In this document: in pieces, positions 31,513 through 42,804 of the stretch | How the letters are laid out: every line of letters begins with the position of its first letter | How positions within the stretch are numbered: the first letter of the stretch is position 1 | Source of the DNA: Acephala macrosclerotiorum | Taxonomy: Eukaryota; Ascomycota; Leotiomycetes; Helotiales; Mollisiaceae | Reading direction: 5' to 3' | Assembly: GCA_014904845.1 (NCBI GenBank) | Contig: MU119362.1 | Span: 62,001-126,000, forward strand | DNA length: 64,000 bases | Program-made: the position numbers and the translations under genes | The notes under the pieces: model-generated | The model's input: only the letters and a program-made list of their open reading frames with translations | Databases searched by the model: none | What the model was told of the DNA's origin: nothing

Positions 31513-31648
31513 TACAACGTATCTACCCTTTTAAATGTAGCGAGGCTGGGGGCGGGAAAGGGGGTTTAAACCCATTCCGGTAATTTTCTGGTGTGTGCCA
31601 GCTCGGAACCCCCTGCCTCGCTACATTTAAAAGGGTAGATACGTTGTA
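31513..31648. mobile_element. Hairpin MITE with TA target duplication
   Basis: Two perfect 34-bp inverted arms (31513-31546 and 31615-31648, starting tacaacgtatctaccctttt) around a 68-bp G-rich/C-rich loop. Both ends have TA, so the element proper is 31515-31646 (132 bp) with a TA duplication, the Tc1/mariner mark. Its ends differ from the Tc1 element at 165-1500, so it depends on another transposase. Identical arms imply recent insertion. Confidence 0.88.
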
Positions 31649-32362
31649 CTCCCTACAGGCCCTGTTAAATCTTAATAAGCAATGATTAGTGTTTAACTAA
31701 GTATAGTAGAACACCGCGATCTCTAACAGGTGATTGGTCTGGCCACCCCTTGGAGACACGGCCACAATCCTCAGAGTTAACGCTTAAAAAGCCATGTGAG
31801 TAGTAAAACTCCTTCGGGGACGAAGCTGACCAAGGCTGAAGATTGTGAACCCTAATTGGCTAACATAGTTCGGAATAATAGCACTAGGATGTGGAATCAT
31901 TCTAATGATAGAAACGTCTGGCAGTTTCTGGTCTGGGCGCGACATAAATATCATCCTAACTGCTGGGTTGAGTGCCTATGTGCATTATGTACTTGGGGAC
32001 GAAGAAATCAACGTTTTGGATAACTTGTATGTAAAGGGGAACTTGCGGTGATATTCCATTGAGAGCTAAGCAGCGCACTCGCGAACCATAGAGCTTAGAA
32101 GAAACCATATCAAACAAAGAGAATCAAGTTTCCACCCACTTGAAAAGATCGTGGTCTGCGAATTGGTCAAAAGAGGAAGTATACCAAGGCAAAGGCAGGA
32201 GTGACAAGCCAATCCACTCCAACATCTTGGCAATTGTCCCAGCATGATTCGGACTTTTGATTGTGTTGACAAGAAGCGCTTTGCTGGTATCCACAAGGCC
32301 ATCCAAACGACACCGGAACGCCAAATCCGTATCCTTTTTATCCCATACGTTTGGCAACATGA
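31649..32362. other. Intergenic stretch before EBP2
   Basis: No supportable gene. The part near 32362 is the likely 3' untranslated region of EBP2. Confidence 0.5.
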
Positions 32363-33596
32363 TCACCTCTTCCCCACTCTTCTCGCCTTGCCAGGTCGCT
32401 TCGCCGCGCCGCCTTTCATCTTCTTGGCTGAGAATCCCGTCAAGTCTCCACTGCTCATTGCATCGCCGCTCTTCTTGAATCTCTTCTTGCCACCATGGCC
32501 ATATTTCTCGTCCTTCTTCTGGCGTTTATTGGGCCCTATTCGGTCTTTCCTCGATTGCTTTGACCCGATCTCCTCGTCAACAGCGACGTCAAACATGTCT
32601 GCCTCGTTCGTAGCTTCGTTGTCGGCACCTTGGCGTTCTGCCACAAAGGTTAGCACTGGTTATAATTTGGCCAATAGCATGCATACTTCTCTTCAACGTC
32701 TTGATCTTGTCCATAGTCTGCTTTCGTTCCTTGTCTCGCTCTTGCAGCTTAGCCACCTGTACTTGCTTGCCGAACTTCTTCAAGTCTCGTTGTTTCCTGG
32801 CTTCAGCGCTAGCCTTCTTGCTTGCTGCCTCGTCAATCAACTTGGCCTTGATCTTCGCCATGTGCTCATCCGCCTTGACCATCTCTGCAAAGTAATCCGT
32901 CGGTCTTGTGAATGGAACACCCTCAGCCTTTAACTTTTTGCGGCCTTCTTGGGCAGCAGACAGCGATTGTGCGTAAAAAGCCAATTCACGATTCAAATCG
33001 TCTGACACGTCCTCAATCTTTACTGGCTCTGATGTAGTAATTGATTGATGCTCGGAGAAGGGGATTTTCGAGATAGGAAGGGCGATTCGCTTTAATACAG
33101 CAGTGAGAGCAACGGTATTATTGATTGTAAGGCGTTGGTGGGGTATCATATCTTCCTTCTCCTCCTCGTCGAGATCCTCTAGGTCGGACATTGGTATATC
33201 TTCTTCGTCTTCATCACCTGACGGTTCTTGGTCGTTCTCACCAGCAGAAGAATCGCTGTCGCTTTCGTCAATCTCGTCGAAGTTAATCTGCCAAAGGGTT
33301 AGCTGGAATTGTCTCTGGGACTGCGGGAAATTTGCCTTCATGAGACCTCCAGTCTCCTCTTCACTACCACTCTCCTCCGCAGCAAGTTCTGCGCCGCTGT
33401 CTGCGTCTTCTTCTTCAACCTCATCTTCCATATCTTCCCATTCGTCCTCAGTCTTCCTCCCATTCGACTTCTCAACGATTCCTTTCGCCGCCTTCTTTTT
33501 CTTCGCCAGCTTTTCCTTTTTGTGCAGCTTCAATTTGTTGAAATCCGTACCCTTCTCAGCCGCAAGGGCCATCTTCAATTTGCTTTTGTTAGGCAT
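32363..33596 (-). CDS. EBP2: rRNA-processing protein EBP2 (378 aa)
   Basis: Nucleolar factor for 60S ribosome assembly (27S pre-rRNA processing; partner of Rrs1/Ebna1-binding homologue). Model: complement(join(32363..32637,32687..33287,33336..33596)). N terminus MPNKSKLKMALAAEKGTDFN matches the family; an in-frame ATG 39 nt upstream is less likely. Acidic stretches (EEEDADSG, SGDEDEEDIP) precede the EBP2 domain (ELAFYAQSLSAAQEGRKKL, VPFTRPTDYFAEMVK), a coiled coil and a Lys/Arg/Gly-rich C terminus that serves as nucleolar signal. Intron 2 (49 nt, gtatgc, gtgctaac, ggcag) is needed to reach the conserved tail FDVAVDEE. Intron 1 (48 nt) has a GC donor and a clear gctaac branch; it is a multiple of three without a stop, so unspliced RNA would add 16 residues. 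Confidence 0.92.
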
Positions 33597-33830
33597 TGCG
33601 CTGGTGAATTTGGTCGACTTCGTCGCTAGGTGCAATCGCGAAGTGCTCGCTAGAAAATAATTTTGGTTCAGTTTTCAAGCTCCCACGCTAAGGATTCTGC
33701 CGGCCTCACCGCTTTTGACCCTCCATCTATCTATCACGTGCGCTTTATTCACTTCATGAGGTCAAAACACCTTACATTCTCTAAGACAATCCTAGTACAT
33801 TAGGGCTAAACCTCTCTACAGCTACAGACT

Positions 33831-36129
33831 TCATATGGATATCTTCTCAAGTCGTTTTAACACCTTCCAATAAAACTCCTTCTCGATACCCACTTCCTCG
33901 AAGTCCTGGTCCACGAAATACTTTTCTTGATCATTCTTTTGACGTATCTTCTCCTCTTCAGCCGCTCTTTCATCGAACTGTCGCGCTGCTTCCTTCGCTA
34001 CCTGCCCTCCTTCCAGACAGAAAAGAGTAGCATCTCGATATGCATTGCCCATTTCCGGTGCCAGTTCGTCTCTCGCTGTCTTCGAGATCGCCTTCCACCA
34101 CTCCTTGGCACGCCATTCGCTGCTAACTTCCTTGTTCTGTTCCATATTTTCCCTCTCATTTTCATCTGCCAGGGCAATGATGGGCTCCCAGAATGCAATT
34201 TCTATCAGGATGACCCCGAGACTATAAATATCGAACGACTTGCGAAATCGAGGAAAGAGAGCCCCTTTACCTCGTTGAAGCCGTCTCCGATGGACGTACA
34301 TATCCAAGTCGCCGACACCTATTACAAAACATTTCGGAGTCAGCACACGTCTTTTGCAAATATAAAAGGAGCCAAGGACGATTCTCCGAGAATCGGCGAC
34401 ATCTAGCATCGCGAGATGACCTCAACTCTGGAGAGGGTAGAAACGACGAGAAAGGGGAAATGTAGTTTTGGGACAGCGACATACTAGCATAAGACTTTTC
34501 AGACGGAAACATCTTCCGTTGGTCGTCTGGTCTGGAGTATTGCCAGCCCATTAGGAACGGTCGGTTAAGGTTGACCTCACCAGTCTCCTTATCCTTGAAG
34601 AATATCACGTTGTAGCTCGAAACTTTGCGATGCACCCAACCAGCACATTGAAGTTGGTACAGTGCGATGGCCAGTTCTCGAGCCAGCTTGAACCGTGCCT
34701 CAAGTGCGGGGACTGTTGGGCTGTCTGAAGCGTACGCCTCGCCAAGAAGATCTCTCAGACTGATTGGCAAGCTTTTCTGTGAAGCAAATTCAGGATATCC
34801 GTACACGTATCCAACAAGATCACGAGTCGATCCATCAGCAACATGCGCCTGCGTTGTTGTATATCCTAAGCAATCCAGGATACGGAAGTCGCCGTCAGTG
34901 ATAGAAGTTCGGTGCAGAAGTCGGGCAATGTGGTCGCGTCGCTCCTTCAGTTGTTTATCTGTCAGCTCAGACTTTCGAGACTCGTGAGCACTCGGACGCC
35001 ACTCAATCAAGGTCACTTGGGGTACTGCTTCGATGCTCGACTGAGGGACATTCCTGGCCTTGGATACCGGCGCATAGATTGCCATTGATCGGGGAAGTGG
35101 TATATAGTTACCCGTAGATCCCTGGCCATCTTGAGTTTGGTAGTCTTTCAACTTTGGTTCAGCAAGTCGGGCGAAATGGTCGAAGGGTATTTGCATATCT
35201 TCGGATGCGCCCTGTAGCCAAGTTTCCGGCTTCGCAAAAGGCGTTAGGCCTTTACTGTCGGCAGACCTCTCTTCGGCGCCCTCTCCACCCCCTTTTTGAT
35301 CATCCTTCTCGGATTTTTCGGTCTCGTTGGAAAGTTTCAAGCGCACGATGCGAGCCGCTTTGACCTCATCCGGCCCTTGCATGAGGCTAAGCTCTCCGAT
35401 TGCAAGCCCAGAGACGTTCATTGACCCATTCTCTAGCAGATCCAAAAGCTCACTTGCCAAGCCTCGTGCAAGACTGGTTCGCTCTTTCCTTGGAAGAAGC
35501 TTCTCCAAGCTGTCATTCAGCCCTGTAAGTCTCCCGAGAAGCTCCTCCATGTCTTGCTTGTCTTTCAATGCCCATCGTATTTTGTTCGTGATTTTTGTCT
35601 GCTTCAAGATGGCTTTGGTCTCTTGTGCCTGTTTCGAGGCAATATTTGAGAGTAAATCGGCTGTGTCCTCATTTTCCGATGACTTCTTGCCATCTTTCTT
35701 CCGCCCTGCACTATACTTCTCTCCAACCTTTTTCCATTCTGCCAACGCCTTGTTAATTCTACCCAATACCTCAATTGTCAAGTCTCGTAAGCCTGGAACC
35801 TCAAATTCATCATCCACAAGATCGAGAGGGGCGGTAGCCTTTTCTGTGACAGACGTTCCATTCTCCTCGACTTTGGACGAATCATCACCAACATTAGATT
35901 CCGAGCTACTTTCCGGTGGATCTATCGCCTCTTCCCCTTCTTCCCCAAGGAGTCCCCAGTTCCTACCCCACATTTTCAGACGTAATTCTTCAACTCGAAA
36001 CTGGACATTCAACGTCAAGGCCGCATCTCCCATTGCCATTGCTGTATTCAAAGAACGGTAGCCATGCAGGCATGTTTGGAATATAGACGCAACAGATGCC
36101 ACGCCTATAGTGAAAGAGATCGGGTCCAT
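33831..36129 (-). CDS. HeLo domain protein with a kinase-like C-terminal domain
   Basis: N terminus (DPISFTIGVASVASIFQTCL, then FRVEELRLKMWGRNWGLLG) matches the prion-inhibition/HeLo domain, the cell-death-inducing helical bundle of Podospora HET-S. A charged linker and helical region follow (to ~residue 300), then a kinase-like domain: FRILDCLGYTTT, LARELAIALYQLQCAGWVHR, KVSSYNVIFF, FDIYSLGVILIEIAFWEP. Where active kinases have HRD the sequence is HRK, no VAIK lysine is evident, and MGW replaces DFG, so it is probably a pseudokinase. Exon 1 ends at 34485 (gtatgt donor). Two acceptors, 34402 and 34318, are 84 nt apart and both in frame, giving 717 or 689 aa; the second has a ctgac branch site. 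HeLo fused to a pseudokinase is the same layout as MLKL, suggesting a membrane-permeabilising regulator of cell death (inference). Divergently transcribed from the ankyrin gene. Confidence 0.87.
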
Positions 36130-36465
36130 GGAGAAGTTGTGGCGGCGAAATGTGAAAATCGTTCATATGAGCGTACTCCACCTGGCATAAATGATGATGG
36201 GAGAAGATCGAGAGAAGGCTGAGATTGGGGAGGAAAGAAGTTGGATTAGCGCGGGCGATGCATACAGGCCCATATGCCCGATCAGGGGTTATGATTTGCC
36301 AGATGCATCTACTCAGCTCCTCGCTAGTGGGGGCTATGCAGGTAAGCACATGGTCCTTGGCGGTCAGTGAATTGCCCACGACTTTCTGGCCCAAAAATCT
36401 TTTTGGGCTGTCGATTGACCTCCGAATGTTTCTCGTGTTATTCAGTCATCACGACCAAGTTGAGC
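36130..36465. promoter_or_regulatory. Shared intergenic region of the HeLo-pseudokinase and ankyrin genes
   Basis: 336 bp separate the two divergent start codons, so both promoters must overlap or lie within it. I see no unambiguous TATA box. Co-regulation is plausible from position only. Confidence 0.5.
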
Positions 36466-39400
36466 ATGCCATCTTATCTCGAGAAGTACCCGCAAGATCG
36501 GTCAAGCCCATATTTCCTTCCCCTTGACCACCTTGTGAACGACAAGCAAAGACGACTTAGCGAATACCCAAGTCTCGAACGTCCACGACAAAAGATTCTA
36601 GACCCCAAAGACTCAGCAACATTCAGGGCAATTTCCAGAGATTACTGTCTTCTGGAATCTCCGGGCTTCACATCATGGCATCGCCGAAAAGCTCAGCAAG
36701 AGCCTCGTGTCATCATTTTCCACACAGACGTGGTGCGAGTGCCTATAGCAGACCCTGGAAAGAGAGGGAGATACCACGATCCAGAACACCCTGACTGGAC
36801 TCATGATACATACCTCAATAGATGGCATCTTCAAGGACTCACGCGAGGAAGAGTCGAGACTCTTTTGATGAGGAACTTTGGTCTCAGCTTTCCATTGAGC
36901 TACGAATCTTCTGCTGAGCACTGGATTCCGGCTGTCCAACGTTACAGCGTTGAGGTGTCAGAGAATAAATGGGAAGACCGCCTCGCGATATTCTTTGATG
37001 CCAACATCGCGACCTCGATGCAAAGCCTGGGTTACAGAATCACGACATATGGTCAAGAGTTGACAAAGAACCGGCTTGGTGAGCGCTACCTTGAGGTTTG
37101 GAAGGCAAGATGGGAAAAGGTTGATGACATTTCCTCGGCCGAGCTGGATGTCGAAAGCGCCATCATCGCTCCTACGATCCGTGCAAAGGAAAGCAAGAAA
37201 GATGTTAGTGCCCTGGTGGGTGCCCTAGTGCCGGGTCCGAAGCCACGAGGCCGGAAACGACGGAGAGTATTGAGGCAACTGAAAGTGGGTTCACCGACAC
37301 TGGTAATGTGCGCATTTCCGTGTATAGCCCTCATGCTAATCTCTCTTGCAGAACAAGCGAGAGGGGCAGCATCAAGCAGTGCTTGAGGTACCGAAGTCCG
37401 AGACCCCAGCTATTATGCAAGCTCGAGGCAGGATCAGACGAAGAGATCGACGTCGGAACAGAGGAGTGACGAAGAAGCCCATGCCTGATCAACCGTCCGA
37501 GACTCCCTACGGAGCCCGTGATAAAATTCCAGCTTTTAAAGATGAAAGTCTCTGGCATTACAATAATGGAGAACATTGTCGAGAAGAGCCTAACAACAAA
37601 GTTCCGATCGGCTTATTCATAAACTTCGATTCTAGGGCCGCAGAACACGCCGCGAGCAACATTAAACCTGGAACCGAACCCGAAACGACACATCAACATG
37701 CATTTCTACCCTCGAAAGATGCTCCCACTCTCACCATCCGTGCCCTACAGCAGACAGTCGCTCCCACCAAGCCTATGAGGTACTGTCTCATATCCTACTT
37801 CAACCCTGACAACGAACGGCAAGTATTAATCAATTTACCAGCGCTCGAAGGAGAAGCAGAGTCCTGGTGGGGTTCTAAGGACGACGAGCAGCCACCAGAG
37901 CATGACTACGAGATCCACATTGCCGATCTTATAGATGAAGTTGGAGTCATTGATTCCAAGGAATGGGGAGCCAATACCCTCTTTTCAGTCATTGGTGCGA
38001 ACCCACTTACTTTGCTTCACCTATCTCCACGGCCTGACTACGCAAGCCATGTCGATTCTTTGTCAATCCAGATGGAACGCGATCGGTATTGGCATAAGTT
38101 TGCGTTGTTGACGTATGGCTGCCCGCAACCTGACGATATACGTGCTTTGCCGTACTCGAGAGAGTATGGTGTTAATCATCGACATCCTGTTTTGTTTTAC
38201 CGCCAGAATAGATGGGGACGTTTTGATGTCGACAATGCTTGCCGAGATTCGAAACGACCAAGATGGAGAGCGGCATGGAGATTCGAGGTGCGATATCCCT
38301 GCTCTGCGTGAACAATGATACAGGACTGAGATACTGACTTTTACAGCTTCAAACAAACTCGGACGAATGCGGTTGTGCTTTGAACGATGTACGACATGAT
38401 CTAAATACTTGCAGATACATGTTTTATGAAGAGCGGGATAACTATTCCAGGCCTTGGAAGGAGTACCCCGTATGGTCAACTGATGTAAGTTTCAAATTTC
38501 CATCTGAGCAGTGCTTCTTCGATTGTCCGACCTCGCGTTCTGATAAACTCGAGAAGGCCTGAAGCTAGAGCTGATTGCTGATCTTCTAGATTCTTTCCGA
38601 TTATCTCTACTTCGCTCATCAGCCTCACGAGTTTTTGGAACGCCTCGAGCATAGGCTGCATCAGTACTGGCCCCGTTATGAACCTGCGGAAGGTGAAGAG
38701 GAGACGGCAGAGCCTCCGGCGGATATTGAGGCATTAGTGAGAGATGCTACGACTAAAACCCTGAGTGTAGCTGCCGAACGGGAGTTCCCAGATACTTCTG
38801 AAGCCTCCAGTAATCCAGCCGACGTCCCAAACGCAAAAGAAGCAAGTTCGGATGCCTCGAGCACAGACAATTCAAGTACAGACGATTCGAGCACAGCCTC
38901 TGAGAGCCCGAGTGATCTCGCAAAAGGATTAGCAACAGAAGAAAAGGAGAATAAGAAGAATAAAGAACGAGCTACGAAAGACGCAGATAGGATATACGAC
39001 ATGGGAATATGCAGGCTAATGGGATTGGGAATGTCCAAGGATATAGACAGAGGCATACTTCTACTCACGAAAGCTGCTCTGTGGGGTAGCTCCCGAGGAA
39101 AGGCGACTGTTTCTAAGATTGCTCGTGCTTACGAAAAGTTTGTGGATGTGCCAGATAGTATTCTAAGGGACTGGCTTCGTGGCGCAAGCCTTCATGGCTC
39201 TCGTATTGCGTTGGATGAGTTGAGCATACGGTTCCCGGGGCTGTACCAGGAAGTCGTCGAAATGCAGAAGGATGCCTTTGATCCGAGCCATCCCGAAACG
39301 CTCAGATACGAACAGGATATCTTGCCACGTTTCGACCTAGGAAACATGGAATTGTTGGCAACGCAGCTCAAGCAATGTGATGCAAACTTGACCCTCCACA

Positions 39401-41664
39401 AACCCGAGGAGACCAGCACCGCGCCATCGATAGCGAGTTTGCAGGTATTGGCGCAGCTTCAATACAATCGGGAAAGGAAGCCGGTCTACAATTTCGGTTC
39501 ATTATTGCACATTGCTTGTGCTTTTGGCTTCATCGATGCCGTGAAGCTACTCCTTGACCTCGGATTCGACATCGACGGCCAGGGTGCGAATCCAGAAATG
39601 CGAACCCCGCTCCTGTGTGCCTTGAAGCGTGGACATGTCGCTATAGTACGACTGCTGATTCAACGAGGCGCCAGCTGCCGTACAGTGGTCCTCTGGAGCG
39701 AGGAAGAATACTTCTGCTCAACTCCAACAGCGCTTCATCATCTCGTCAATATAGCAAGTGAGGATGTGGAAGAGCTAGCACGCCTCCTTGTGGAAGGGGG
39801 AGCAGATGTGAATGCCAAATGCAGCGATGAGCACTTCAAAGCCCAGATGCCAACGGACATTCCAGTTCTGAAGGGGAGATCAATAACCCCACTTCGGTGG
39901 GCCGTCATTCACCAGAAACCAAGAGTTGTTTGGGTTCTGCTGGAACTTGGTGCCAAGTTTGCGTATGAAGAGTGTATCAGGGCATCAATGAAAGAAAAAG
40001 TTGAGTCTGAGACTGGCCAGAAAGGATGTCTCATGCTAGAGACTCCTTGTACCAATCTGGAGATCCTCCAGATGTTCTTCGAGCATGCTCGAGATCAGGG
40101 ATTGCCGTCAGAATTCTCCCAGACGCCTTTGGGGCTTCTGGTTTCCGAAGATGATGGTCCGGAGAGGCGTCTGAGACCTGGATTCGAGAGCTTCGACAGA
40201 GTCCGAGACGCGTTAAATATTCTTCTCAAATTCCAGCCAGGCCACGAAGACGAGGTTTTGTGGTCAGCTGTGAGACACGACCACAAACTCCTCGTCAAGT
40301 ACCTTCTAGAAGAGCTACAATGGTCAATCGAGAGCCGGTGGCTGGGGCTGACCTGCCTACACACTGCTGTGCTGTACGGAAGGATTGAAATTATTGAGTA
40401 TCTGTTGAGTCGCGGAGCAGATCCAAAAGTGCGCACGGAAAGACGGGGGTTGACCTGTTTACATCTACTAATGTTAGTGGTTCGAGATCTGAAGACTGAT
40501 CGAAGAATATGGGAATTGATATCCGGTCGAGGTATCGAAGTTGACGCGAAAGAGACGGTGGATGGCCTCACAGCTTTTCATCTTGCAGTTAGGAACCAGA
40601 AGCTGGACTTTGTCCGAGCTCTCCTCGACATGGGTGCCGACTCAGAGATTCCTGTCGCAGACCAGCTTAACATCCTCTCGCAAGGGAAGACCGGGTTCCT
40701 CGAGTACACTCCGAATCCACCGCTCGCCTTCTCCTCCCAGCTCACCATCATCGGCGAAGTCGTAATCCAATACATCCAAGACAACTTCTACCATCCCGAC
40801 TACGTTGCAAACCTCCTCTTCCTTCTCCTTGATCGCAAACCACAGCCGCTCTCCCTCTCTGACCTCATCGATCCTCCCAACAAGACAACGTTACTACATC
40901 TCTTCGCCGTCCTAGACGAAGGTCCGCAGCCACCGCGAAAGCGACACGAAGCCATCAAAGGGCCCCCTGTAGATCCAATACATACAGCAACTGCTTCACT
41001 TTTGCAGCTCACGCTTCTTCGCTGCCATCTCTCCACGATCAACGCCCAAGACGCACAAGGTGATACACCCCTTCACTTTGCCTGCGCAGCACACCAGCTG
41101 CACGCAATCCGTGCCCTGCTCTCTAGTGGCGCAGATCCCACAATCAAGAATAAGCTCGGTCTCCGCCCTCTCGATGTATTGGTATGGTCCGTCTTTTTCC
41201 TGGGAGGTAATACACTCCTCTTTCACGATGGGGGGAAATCCTGGCATCCAAACATCGATTTCTTACCGGGGTATTTGGGGAAGAAATACAAGCACGGCAT
41301 GCACTCTCCTTCCAACCTCTCCCTCGCCATTGCTATCTTCGAGAATCTCGGACAGAGTATCGACCCCCGTCTCAAGCGTCTAGTATTAGCTTGGAACTAC
41401 GGCAAAGGTTGCGACAATGAATCAAAGCTGTACTTGGACAATCCTGAGAGAAAGCATTTGGAATTCGTGCCTGTGGAATGTGCAGATAGAATAAGAATGG
41501 ATGAAGATACGGATGCGCGTGAGTATAACAGGAAATTGGAAGAGAGGATTAAGAGGACGTATACGTTGGGCACTGTTGCTGGACCGGCTAAGCCGAAGGT
41601 CTGGGTGCGTACGGAGGCTTGGGAGAAGAAGAATAATTTGGATTTTGAGAGGGAGAGTTTGTGA
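36466..41664 (+). CDS. Large ankyrin-repeat protein (1655 aa)
   Basis: Model: join(36466..37284,37352..38287,38347..38484,38590..41664); all exons are multiples of three and introns are 67, 59 and 105 nt with GT-AG ends. No domain name can be given for the first ~630 residues (basic patch GRIRRRDRRRNRG, several WD/Y-rich segments). A Ser/Asp-rich stretch and a Sel1-like unit follow (YDMGICRLMGLGMSKDIDRG). Ankyrin repeats fill the second half: LLHIACAFGFIDAVKLLLDL, TPLLCALKRGHVAIVRLLIQ, TPLRWAVIHQKPRVVWVLLE, CLHTAVLYGRIEIIEYLLSR, AFHLAVRNQKLDFVRALLDM, PLHFACAAHQLHAIRALLSS. The last ~150 residues are unassigned. Likely an intracellular scaffold. The start at 36466 (MPSYLEKYP) was chosen over one 99 nt upstream because the intervening residues look non-coding. 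It pairs with the divergent HeLo gene. Confidence 0.88.
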
Positions 41665-42359
41665 ACCTTCCTCGTACCCGTCTAAGATTCCTCTGGATAT
41701 AACCGATAATGTTTCGAAAGACAGCTCAGAAGATGATTTAAACGAGAAAGGAGAGATAATCGACATGTAGAACCTAGCCGACCACGGCCAAGCCGGTAAG
41801 AACCCCACTACCGACGGCAAAGACATCGCACTCGAGTCCACGAAGACCTCTCTACCAGAGCTGTGGAATGTCTTCGAAGACAGGCTGTGATGCTACGTCA
41901 AGTTAAAGTTCTAAGCACTCCTTGAGGAGCATTATGGCTGGCTAGAAGTAGGGTGGAAAAGTCCGAGGAGGGCTAGGATATTGGTTTGGCTGGATCATGT
42001 AAGGTAGAGAGATATGAAGATACTAAGCAATGAGAGAAAGAAGACTGAGAAAGTCCAAAATATGCTGGGACATTGAAGGGGATGTTGACTGGCACTTTGA
42101 ACTTGTCTTATATACTCTCTTAGTGTAGGAAAATACAAAGCCGTTGGTCTTGATTGATATTGCCAACTACTTTGCCAAAGAAGGAGAGTAGAAAACCCCC
42201 CCGCTGTGGTATGCTCTGTTCTAGCACCGGTTGAAGAAGCTGAGATTCGTAGCTCAGCTACTCTCTTCGATGTCCCTAAGTAGCTGGGTCTTTTGCGTGA
42301 TATCAAAAAACTTCTTCTCGACGAGCCATCGGGAAGAGAGGAAATGTTCTGTGGTTGAA

Positions 42360-42610
42360 AATGAGGATGGTTGAGAAAGTCTCAGCAGGGCTGGAAGATT
42401 GGAAAAATTAGTCATACAAGGAAGGAGGGAGAGGGTGTGGCATGTTGCGCGCAGTTGAAATGAAGAGGACTGAAAGATTAGGGGAAGGTTAGGCTATTGG
42501 GAATTTTTCATCACATGAGGGAGAGAGAAGAGGGAAGAGCGTATTGTGGTCGACATGAAGAGGGCTGGGAGATTTTGAGTCGTTCATCACACCAGGAAGG
42601 GAGAAGATGT
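42360..42610 (+). repeat. Degenerate tandem repeat of ~80-95 bp units
   Basis: Three related units share agggctggaagatt-like, ttcatcaca and gggagaga-like blocks, near 42385, 42465 and 42555; a weaker one may lie near 41955. The 41665-42804 gap holds no supportable gene otherwise. Confidence 0.45.
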
Positions 42611-42804
42611 TTTCTTAAAGAATTGCATTTTATTTCCGGTGAAGCGCTGTGCTTCTGATGATGTCTATGGACTGTGCTTGCTTACTACTTCATGCAAGAA
42701 GGTGATCGACGAAAAGAGAAAAGAAAAGCGACCTGCTGTGATGTATGGTAGCAGAGCGCGGTGGTCGTACAGGAATTTACAAACGCCCCAAGTCCCAGGA
42801 TCAT

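Noticed and set aside
32066..32366. Minus-strand frame overlapping the EBP2 3' end
   Set aside because: Lies in the expected 3' untranslated region, no motif, overlaps the EBP2 stop.
32244..33660. Plus-strand frames of 185-229 codons opposite EBP2
   Set aside because: Mirror images of EBP2 coding sequence (Ser-rich complement of acidic/Lys-rich codons).
35327..36061. 244-codon plus-strand frame opposite the HeLo gene
   Set aside because: Antisense shadow of a strongly supported coding exon.
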